Below, one piece after another: positions 1 to 6,700 of a stretch of 11,345 nt of DNA (the first letter of the stretch is position 1; each line of letters starts with the position of its first letter). The position numbers and the translations under genes were made by a program. The stretch comes from Dehalococcoidia bacterium (GTDB lineage Bacteria > Chloroflexota > Dehalococcoidia > Dehalococcoidales > RBG-16-60-22), in contig JAUWYU010000032.1 in the NCBI GenBank assembly GCA_030615655.1, positions 1-11,345 on the forward strand, written 5' to 3'. The notes under the pieces are model-generated. The model saw only the letters and a program-made list of their open reading frames with translations. It did no database searches and was not told where the DNA came from.

Positions 1-2616
1 ACCATCTTAATAGATGTCGATTCCGACACGCCGATAGGGCCCTATGATATCGCCCTTGAAGCGGAAACTGGTACAATATTCCGAGCCATCCCGCTTAGCC
101 TGATGGTCGTCTCCACTGGAGCGAGCATAGTCATCTCACCAATGAGCGGCCCCGCTGATACCGACATCAGGCTCTCCGGTTCAGGTTTCACCGCCGGTGA
201 GACCCTGACCGTAACCTTTGCCGGTACAAGTATTACAACAGTACCAGCAACAATAACCACAGCCCAGGACGGTACCTTCACCGCCACCATAACGGCGCCT
301 TCAGTGAACGCCGGTATTCACCCGGTCAGAGTTACCGGAGCCACCAGCGGCATTTCCATAGACAGGCCTTTCGGGCTCAAGCCATCGGCGGTCAATACCT
401 TCATACTCTACGCCAGCCCGCAAAAAGTTGATATTTCCAAGGGCGGCTTCAGCACGATTACAATCAAGATTGAACCGCTGGGTAGCTTCCAGTCTGCGGT
501 AACGTTAAGCGTCTCCGGACTAAGCGCGATAGCCGGCGCCACCGCTAACATCTCGCCATCATTTACGGTTACGCCGAGCATTGCCACCCCGACAACGGCC
601 ATGCTGACCATCAATGTACCGGTGGAAGCCACTGTGGGTAGATATCCACTGGTGATATCAGGCACCAGCGGTACCATCACGCAAACACGAAATATCACCG
701 TCAAAGTGGTACCTCCCGCGGGTACGCCCGACTTCGCCATCAGCCTGGCCCCGGGCACCATACCTATCAACTCGAACTCCAGCGGCAATACCACGGTAAT
801 CGTAGCCGCTATTAACGGCTTCACCGGTAACGTAGAGCTGGCTGTCACCATGATGGATCAGTCGGCAGCCTGGCCGTCAGGAGTTAGCGTGACAACAGGA
901 AATGTGACACCATCAGCTACCACCGGACTGGGCAAAAAAGTGGTCATTTTCACTGTGGCGGCTGGCACACAGCCCGGTAGCTGGGCGTTCAAGATAAGTG
1001 GCACGAGCGGGGCCCTGGAGCATAGTACCGAGGTTATGGTCATCTGCACGCCTTTCGGCACTGAGATTACTCCCTTCTCATCACCTCGCTTAGACCCAAC
1101 TACCGTTACCTCCAGCACTCCGGTGGATATGGAACCTCCGTGGGGCGACAAAATTACCATCAATGGTATTATAAATGATGGTTCCGAAGCCAGTATCATC
1201 ACACCGGCCAAGATTGATGTACCGCCGGATACTCTCGCCCCACTGCCGGAAGGGGCTTCGGACATGCTGGGCAGGGTAACCAATGTGGAATCAAGCGCAC
1301 CGGTAGACGACGTTGATTGGGACCTCGGCTTCCCATATGATCCCGATGCTCTCGAGGCCGCCGGTTTCGACGAAGAGAACCTGAAGATAGCCTATCTCGA
1401 CCCCGATACCGGCACATGGACTGAGGTAACCACCACGGTGGACACCACCAACAATGTCGCCTACGCATCACTCGACCACTTCAGTTCCTGGACACTAATC
1501 GCCACACCGTCACTACCAACGTCCCAATTAATCACTGGATCTGGCGGTAGCGTTGGCAGCGTTCCCGGCCTCACCAATATAGCTGACTCCGTAAACGCCA
1601 TCGGCAGGTTCATAACCGAGGTTACTGCGGAATCCGCAGATGGTAGAGTTGAGGTTAACATACCGAAGGATACCATCGGCACGAACAGTCTGGGACAACC
1701 CCTGTATGCCATATCCATTAAGGAAAAGGCGGCACCTTCAGCCCCCACAGATACCAGTATTGTCGGCCTGGTTTACGATATCTGGCCCAGCGGTGCTACC
1801 TTTGACCCGCCAATAAATTTGACATTCGACTACAGTGATTCCTGGTTACCTACCGGAGTTGCCGAGGAGAACCTGGTCATCGCTACATGGCAGGATGGAG
1901 CCTGGATTGAGCTTGAGGGTTGTACGGTTGACCCGTTGAACAATACTATTACCGCACCGGTCAGCCACTTCACTCTCTTTACCGTTATGGCCCATACTGC
2001 CCCAGCCACTTTTGAAATCAGTGCCTTTGACATATCTCCGGCTGTAATCAACCCCGATGAAAGCGTTACCATCAGCGTTACCGTTGTTAATACCGGCGAT
2101 CTTGCTGGCAGTTATAAAGTGACCCTTATGGTAAATGAGACTGTGACCGCTGTTGAGGAGGTCAACCTGGCAGGACATGCGAGCCAGGACATAAGCTTTA
2201 CTATAAAGCCGCATGATGTGGGAAGCTATACGATAAATATCGACGGTACATCCGCCACATTAATCGTCAGGGAAGTGCCTGCCGAACCGGACGAAGAGGA
2301 ACCGGCACCCTCTGAGGAACCGGCAATACCATCAGAGCCCCTAGAGCCATCAGAGGTAGAGCCAGTACAACCTGAAGAAGTGACGCCGGCGGAACCGGAA
2401 GAAGAACCGACACCTTCTGAGGCACCAGAAGTACCACCGGAGATAGCACCGACAGTACCCGAGGAACCGGCAGCGCAACCCAGTCTCGCAGCGCCACCGA
2501 AGGAACCAGCAGCGCCATTGCAGATTAGCATATGGCTCATCATCGTCATAGTCGCTGTTGGCATCATCATCAGCATAGTCATCTGGCGCTCGGTCGCCGG
2601 CAGTAAGAAGCCCTAA
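1..2616 (+). CDS. Cell-surface multidomain Ig-like/ZU5-like protein with C-terminal membrane anchor (5' end missing)
   Basis: The reading frame is open from base 1, so the start and any signal peptide lie upstream; 871 residues are visible. Residues about 42-118 resemble an IPT/TIG-type Ig fold (a GSGF turn followed by beta-strand-rich sequence). Two related beta-sandwich repeats follow (about 132-235 and 240-350), both with an ISGTSG motif near their ends. Two ZU5-like modules come next (about 365-535 and 570-700), each ending in a 'W-x-E ... DHFSSW' or 'VSHFTLF' pattern. A CARDB-like adhesion module lies at about 705-757. A Pro/Glu/Ala-rich stalk occupies about 758-839, and a single hydrophobic helix (842-862) with a short basic tail ends the protein. 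It probably stands on the outer face of the membrane with the tail in the cytoplasm. Ligand and exact role are unknown; adhesion or envelope structure is an inference. A terminator follows, so it is transcribed separately from the genes downstream. Confidence 0.85.
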   Translation, partial: TILIDVDSDTPIGPYDIALEAETGTIFRAIPLSLMVVSTGASIVISPMSGPADTDIRLSGSGFTAGETLTVTFAGTSITTVPATITTAQDGTFTATITAPSVNAGIHPVRVTGATSGISIDRPFGLKPSAVNTFILYASPQKVDISKGGFSTITIKIEPLGSFQSAVTLSVSGLSAIAGATANISPSFTVTPSIATPTTAMLTINVPVEATVGRYPLVISGTSGTITQTRNITVKVVPPAGTPDFAISLAPGTIPINSNSSGNTTVIVAAINGFTGNVELAVTMMDQSAAWPSGVSVTTGNVTPSATTGLGKKVVIFTVAAGTQPGSWAFKISGTSGALEHSTEVMVICTPFGTEITPFSSPRLDPTTVTSSTPVDMEPPWGDKITINGIINDGSEASIITPAKIDVPPDTLAPLPEGASDMLGRVTNVESSAPVDDVDWDLGFPYDPDALEAAGFDEENLKIAYLDPDTGTWTEVTTTVDTTNNVAYASLDHFSSWTLIATPSLPTSQLITGSGGSVGSVPGLTNIADSVNAIGRFITEVTAESADGRVEVNIPKDTIGTNSLGQPLYAISIKEKAAPSAPTDTSIVGLVYDIWPSGATFDPPINLTFDYSDSWLPTGVAEENLVIATWQDGAWIELEGCTVDPLNNTITAPVSHFTLFTVMAHTAPATFEISAFDISPAVINPDESVTISVTVVNTGDLAGSYKVTLMVNETVTAVEEVNLAGHASQDISFTIKPHDVGSYTINIDGTSATLIVREVPAEPDEEEPAPSEEPAIPSEPLEPSEVEPVQPEEVTPAEPEEEPTPSEAPEVPPEIAPTVPEEPAAQPSLAAPPKEPAAPLQISIWLIIVIVAVGIIISIVIWRSVAGSKKP

Positions 2617-2637
2617 AACCACTTTCCCATCCGACAA

Positions 2638-2681
2638 CTGACTTCCCTTTCCCTTACCCGGGGAGGGGGAAGTCAGTTTTT
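2638..2681 (+). terminator. Strong intrinsic terminator of the surface-protein gene
   Basis: Left arm 2638-2653 and right arm 2661-2676 form a 16-bp stem (ten perfect outer pairs, then two G-U wobbles, then more G-C and A-U pairs) around a 7-nt loop, followed directly by TTTTT at 2677-2681. It starts 22 bp after the stop codon of the surface-protein gene. The stem is GC-rich with a pyrimidine-rich left arm. It separates this gene from the regulatory and pilin genes downstream. Confidence 0.92.
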
Positions 2682-2784
2682 GCAGGACCATAAATTAGCC
2701 ACCCTGCCCTCCCGCTTAATGCTCACAATATTCGGGGTATTATTTCTGTTAATTTCCGCAAGAGCCTATATAACCGAACGCCCC

Positions 2785-2838
2785 TTGTGATATTTATGTG
2801 AACTTCTATCCATAAGCTGTGATACTATTGTGATTCTA
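2785..2838 (+). promoter_or_regulatory. Four helically phased direct repeats (TGTGA), OmpR/PhoB-type operator
   Basis: The heptamers TTGTGAT (2785), ATGTGAA (2796), CTGTGAT (2817) and TTGTGAT (2828) share the core TGTGA, which starts at 2786, 2797, 2818 and 2829. The spacings of 11, 21 and 11 bp keep all four on about the same face of the helix. Each pair is a 7-bp motif plus a 4-bp AT-rich spacer repeated once. That is the layout of boxes bound by OmpR/PhoB-family response regulators (E. coli Pho box; mycobacterial PhoP box TCACAGC-N4-TCACAGC, whose reverse complement contains CTGTGA). The regulator is not encoded in this window, and which family member binds is inference. Confidence 0.65.
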
Positions 2839-2844
2839 TTTTCA

Positions 2845-2850
2845 TATACT
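2845..2850 (+). promoter_or_regulatory. -10 hexamer (TATACT) of an activator-dependent promoter
   Basis: TATACT matches the sigma-70 -10 consensus at five of six positions. It begins 10 bp after the last TTGTGAT heptamer. No acceptable -35 hexamer sits 17 bp upstream (2822-2827 reads ATACTA), so the repeats occupy the place of the -35 element, as at PhoB-activated promoters. Transcription would start near 2857 and run into the DNA-binding protein and pilin genes, leaving a leader of about 90 nt. Confidence 0.5.
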
Positions 2851-2934
2851 TCAAACGTATCAAACACTGCTAGTACCAAATATGCTGACAGTTCCAGTTT
2901 CTCGGTGAAGCAGCGAGTAATGCAAGAAGGTTAA

Positions 2935-2943
2935 AGGGGGAGG
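2935..2943 (+). promoter_or_regulatory. Shine-Dalgarno that fixes the TTG start at 2949
   Basis: AGGGGGAGG ends five bases before TTG. Its strength supports a TTG start in a frame where no ATG lies at the expected position. The decamer TAAAGGGGGA (2932-2941) recurs exactly at 3221-3230 in the pilin leader. Confidence 0.7.
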
Positions 2944-2948
2944 TTAGC

Positions 2949-3176
2949 TTGCAGAACGTATCTGAGCAATGGAGTCCGGAATATATTACTGTGGGGTTTA
3001 TTGCCAAGGGCTGTGGCGTTAGTAATACGACCGTATTACGGTGGATTAGCACCGGGCAGCTGCCCGCGTTCAGACTCCCGGGTGGTCATTACCGAATAGA
3101 GAGAGATGATTTTTCCGAGTTTCTGACAAAATACAGTATGCCGATACGACACATGCGTCTTGAAAATAAAAGATAA
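2949..3176 (+). CDS. Small excisionase/MerR-type helix-turn-helix DNA-binding protein
   Basis: This 75-aa protein has a winged HTH of the HTH_17 (excisionase/BldC-like) type. The first helices carry 'GCGVSNTTVLRWI' (about residues 22-34), the recognition region continues with 'GQLPAFRLPGGHYRI', where the R-L-P-G-G-H-Y-R stretch (about 43-50) is the typical wing, and 'DDFSEFL' closes the domain. A short basic tail follows. There is no sensor or enzymatic domain. The start is TTG: the purine-rich AGGGGGAGG just upstream is a strong ribosome-binding site with a 5-nt gap, and no ATG fits the domain. Proteins of this kind act as small transcription factors or as recombination directionality factors. 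No integrase is present here, and the neighbours are a pilin and a sensor kinase, so a transcription-factor role is more likely. It is the first gene after the phased-repeat promoter and may share a transcript with the pilin gene. Confidence 0.85.
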   Translation: MQNVSEQWSPEYITVGFIAKGCGVSNTTVLRWISTGQLPAFRLPGGHYRIERDDFSEFLTKYSMPIRHMRLENKR

Positions 3177-3186
3177 GAACCACAGC

Positions 3187-3257
3187 GATGTACCAAAACC
3201 AGAAAACGGCAAAAGAGAGGTAAAGGGGGAAGATGTAATAAGCAACCGTGGTACATC
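3187..3257 (+). promoter_or_regulatory. Inverted repeat with competing partner in the pilin leader
   Basis: GATGTACCA (3187-3195) is the exact reverse complement of TGGTACATC (3249-3257), with 53 bp between. Part of the right arm, TACATC (3252-3257), is also complementary to a nearer GATGTA (3232-3237), giving a 6-bp hairpin with a 14-nt loop. The two pairings exclude each other. The nearer one overlaps the ATG-TAA-TAA element. No T-run follows, so this is not an intrinsic terminator. A role in folding of the leader RNA or as a protein-binding site is inference. Confidence 0.4.
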
Positions 3258-3315
3258 CAGATTATTAATTCTCCAGGAGATGAACAATGAGAATATTTAA
3301 TACCGAAAACAGTTC

Positions 3316-3322
3316 AGGAGGT
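3316..3322 (+). promoter_or_regulatory. Consensus Shine-Dalgarno deciding the pilin start
   Basis: AGGAGGT lies six bases before ATG 3329. A second site, AGGAG at 3275-3279, lies seven bases before the in-frame ATG at 3287. Because the first is a perfect consensus and gives a normal prepilin leader, 3329 is taken as the main start. Confidence 0.75.
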
Positions 3323-3328
3323 AACATC

Positions 3329-3691
3329 ATGTCCAGGCTTCTTAGAAGAATCAACCGCGAGAGTAAAGGCTTTACCCTGGTAGAACTGCTTATCGTCGTC
3401 GCTATTCTGGGAGTACTGGCGGCTGTCGTCCTGCCCAATGTTACCGGCCTCGCGGGCGAGGGGCAGATAGAAGCCGCCAAGGCCGAGCTGGTGACCGTAC
3501 AGACAGCCCTGGATACGATGATGGCGAAGAACAGCATAGCTTCGGTTACGGCTACCTCGGCAACCAGTAATATGACGGCTTTCCCTACGGGAAACGCGCT
3601 GTATCCTAACTACCTGAGGACAGCGACAACCAAGGGCACCTATTCCTGCAGCACTACCGGACTGGTTACCCAGGTGGACGACGGTTACTAG
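3329..3691 (+). CDS. Type IV prepilin-like protein (short pilin/pseudopilin)
   Basis: Starting at ATG 3329 the protein has 120 residues. A basic leader of 14 residues ends in Gly, followed by the class III prepilin cleavage motif G|FTLVE with Phe at +1 and Glu at +5 of the mature chain, then a hydrophobic N-terminal helix (LLIVVAILGVLAAVVLPNV). The mature protein would be about 106 residues, shorter than major pilins, with a Ser/Thr-rich C-terminal half that contains a single Cys and no disulfide pair. A prepilin peptidase (PilD type) would process it, and it would join a type IV pilus or a related secretion filament; the assembly machinery is not in the window. The start at 3329 is favoured by a perfect AGGAGGT six bases upstream and a leader of normal length. 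An in-frame ATG at 3287, also with a ribosome-binding site, would add 14 residues. By its length and isolation it could be a minor pilin or a pseudopilin. Confidence 0.88.
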   Translation: MSRLLRRINRESKGFTLVELLIVVAILGVLAAVVLPNVTGLAGEGQIEAAKAELVTVQTALDTMMAKNSIASVTATSATSNMTAFPTGNALYPNYLRTATTKGTYSCSTTGLVTQVDDGY

Positions 3692-3777
3692 CGGTATCCG
3701 AACGGATGAGTAACGGAAGGTTTGCTATACCACAATGTGGCTCCGTTGCACCGCAATCTGCCTTCAAGTGTGACTGA

Positions 3778-6700
3778 ATGAAAAACATTACCAAAACCAA
3801 AACACAGCTTATAAAGGAGATGGAGGAAATGCGCCAACAGCTTGCTGAACTGGAAGCGCAAGAAGCCGAGCGCAAGCAGGCGGAGACAGCTCAGCAGGAG
3901 CCAGAGGAAGACTATAGAAGGCTGTTCGAGCTGCTCCCAATTGGCATAACCATTCTGGATATGAAGGGGGTGATTAAATATTGCAACCCTGCTGTTTACA
4001 ATATAGGCGGTTATTCTGAAGGTGACTACAGCGGCAAACACTTTTCAAAGATAGCATCAGTCCGAGTGAAAGACGTGCCAAAATATATTCGTGTATTTAA
4101 TTCTATCGTGAGAGGGAAAACACCCGAACCTTTTGAGGCTATTTATCCACGCAAGGACGGAACCACCGGTTGGACCGAGCTTAATGTTGGGCTGATAAAA
4201 GTAGGCGGAAAGCGACATATTCTAGTAATGCAACACGACATTACCGAGCGCAAACGGGCGGAGGAGGCTTTGCGGGAGTCAGAGGAAAGGTTCTCCAAAG
4301 CCTTTCGTTCCAGCCCTGATGTAGTCACTATCGTCACGCTTAAAGATGGCATATTTCTTGAAGTTAATGACAGTTTCACCCGTGTTACCGGCTACAACCG
4401 TGAAGAGGTGATTGGTCGCAGTTCCGTTGAGCTCGGTATCTGGGTAAAGCCAGAGGAACGCGACAGAATATTACAGATACTTAAGGAACAGGGTAGCATT
4501 CGTAATGAAGAATTTGAGTTCCGCATGAAGTCAGGTGAGATTCGTATAGGGCTGTTCTCAGCCGACATAATCAACTTTGCCGATGAAACGTGTATGATCG
4601 ACGTCGTAACTGACATCACCGAGCGCAAGAAGATGGAGGACGCTTTACGGGAGTCAGAGGAAAAGTTCTCCAAAGCCTTCCGCTCCAGCCCTGATACAAT
4701 CGTTATCACCACGCTTAAAGATGGCAAATATATTGAAATTAATGACAGTTACTCCCGTATTACCGGCTACTCGCGTGAAGAGTTGATTGGCCACAGTTCA
4801 ACCGAGATTGATATCTGGGCGAAGGCAGAGGACCGTGCCAGACTGTTCAAGATACTGAAGGAACAGGGCAGAGTCAACAATGAAGAATTTGAATTCCGCA
4901 TGAAGAATGGCGAGATACGCACATGGATGTTCTCTGCCGAGCCAATCAACATCGGTGGTGAACAATGTTTAATCGGAGTGTCAACCGACATCACTGAGCG
5001 CAAGCAGGCAGAGGAGGAACTGCGAGAGTCAGAGGATAAGTTCTCTATAGCCTTCCGTTCCAGCCCGGAGATGATTATCATAACTGACGTGGAAAATAAT
5101 AAGTATCTTGAAGTCAATGACAGTTACGCTAATGTCATAGGTTATAGTCGTGAAGAAATAATGAGCCATAGTGTTGATTATTTTCAAAAAATATGGGTAA
5201 ACCCGGAAGAGCTTGAAAAGACGACCAGCCTCCTGCAAACGGAAGGTAAGATGAGAAACGAAGAATTCAGTTTCCGTACGAAATCCGGTGAGATACGCCA
5301 ATGGCTATGCTCAGCGGATATCGTCAACATCGGCGGTAAAGTCTGCATGCTCGCTATAGCCTCGGATATCACCGAACGCAAGCAGATGGAGGAGGCTTTG
5401 CGAGAGTCTGAGGAAAAATTCTCCAAAGCTTTCCGCTCCAGCCCTGAGATAATCGCTATCACCACGTTTAAAGACGGGAAATTCCTCGAAGCTAATGACA
5501 GCTTCACTCGCATTACCGGTTACACCCGTGAAGAGGTGATTGGCCACAGTTCAACGGAGATAAACATCTGGGCGGAGGCGGATGACCGCTCCAAGATGCT
5601 ACAGATACTGAAGAAACAGGGCCGAGTTTACAGCGAAGAATTTAAATTCCGTATGAAGTCGGGAGAGATACGCACCTGGCTATTCTCCGCCGAGAAAATC
5701 AACATCGGTGGCGAGGAGTGTTTAATCACTATAACTACCGACATCACCGAGCTCAAGAAAAGGGAGCAGCTACAACATGATGAAAATAACGTGCTTACCC
5801 TTTTAGGGCAGGAGGCAGAATTAAGCGAACTGCTGGATGCCATTGTGCATTTGGGAGAATATCATGATCCTTCTATCAAAGGCTCTGTGCTGCTCTTTGA
5901 TTCCTCAAGAGACTGGCTGGTTCTAGCCTCCGCCCCAAGTTTACCCGATGATTACAAAGAACTATTGAAAAATGGGCTACCTATCGGACCGAATATGGGT
6001 TCCTGTGGAACCGCAGCGTATCTGAAGGAGCGGGTAATCATCCCGGATATTAAGAACAGCCCTCTTTTCCCGTATGAAGAAGTTACCAATCAGATTATTG
6101 GTAACGGCCTGCTCGCCGGCTGGTCTCAACCCATCATCTCATCCAACGGAGACCTGCTCGGCACCATAGCCAACTATAGCAGTAAGATAGGTGAGCCAGA
6201 TGAGGATAACCTTAAGGTGCTGGAGTGGTCAGCCCGAATTGCAGCCATCGCTATCGAGCGCAAGCAGGTCGAAGAACAGTTACGACTTCTCAGTTCGGTC
6301 ACACAGCAAGTATCAGATTCTACTATCGTTTTCAGTCCTGATAACAAGATTACATATATGAATAAGGCAGCGCAAGATTTACTCGGTTATTCTCTTGAAG
6401 AAGTGCTGGGGGAAAACCTGGATTTCTTTAACGTTAAACCTATAGGAAAGAGTCTTGCTCAGGAGATACTCCAGACGGCTTCATCCGGTAAACGCTGGGT
6501 CGGAGTGATGGGAAAAAGGCGAAAAGACAGCAGTACCTTTATTGGCGAGTGTAATATTTCTGCATTGTACGATCAGCAGGGGCAAATCACATCTTACATA
6601 GACGTTATGCATGACGTAACCGAAAGCCTGCGGATAGAGGAGGCCCTGCGAGAGTCAGAGGATAAGTTCTCCAAAGCCTTTCACTCCAGCCCCGATATAA

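Larger units (their letters stand above)
2617..2948. other. 332-bp intergenic region: terminator, phased repeat array, promoter, leader
   Basis: No convincing gene lies here on either strand. It contains the terminator (2638-2681), an AT-rich stretch with no motif I recognise (about 2700-2784), the phased TGTGA repeats (2785-2838), a -10-like hexamer (2845-2850), and about 90 bp of leader before the TTG start at 2949. The leader has only weak short complementarities (for example CTCG 2901-2904 with CGAG 2914-2917) and no riboswitch I can name. Confidence 0.7.

Noticed and set aside
2226..2691. Several overlapping open frames on the minus strand across the Pro/Glu-rich stalk
   Set aside because: Their low-complexity Ser/Gly, Val/Leu or Arg/Phe-rich translations are by-products of the repetitive GAA/CCG codons of the stalk, and one runs through the terminator.
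2786..2833. CRP-type site based on TGTGA
   Set aside because: CRP sites are inverted (TGTGA-N6-TCACA). Here all four copies point the same way and no TCACA arm follows, so direct-repeat binding fits better.
2949..3176. Excisionase of an integrated element
   Set aside because: The fold is of excisionase type, but there is no integrase, attachment-site repeat or phage gene in the window, and the context is pilin and sensor genes.
3177..3328. Cyclic di-GMP riboswitch upstream of the pilin gene
   Set aside because: Such riboswitches often precede pilus genes, but I do not find the conserved GEMM-type core or its paired helices here. The sequence has only short inverted repeats.
3696..3747. Small palindromes between pilin and kinase (ATCCG-AA-CGGAT; CCACA-A-TGTGG; AACGGA with TCCGTT)
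   Set aside because: The arms are five or six bases and no T-run follows, so they do not support a terminator, and no known operator matches. They could be chance.
3820..3831. Internal ATG codons as kinase start (3820 or 3829)
   Set aside because: AAGGAG before 3829 is spaced usefully, but it is also plain Lys-Glu coding sequence. The residues before it continue the N-terminal coiled coil, so 3778 was kept.
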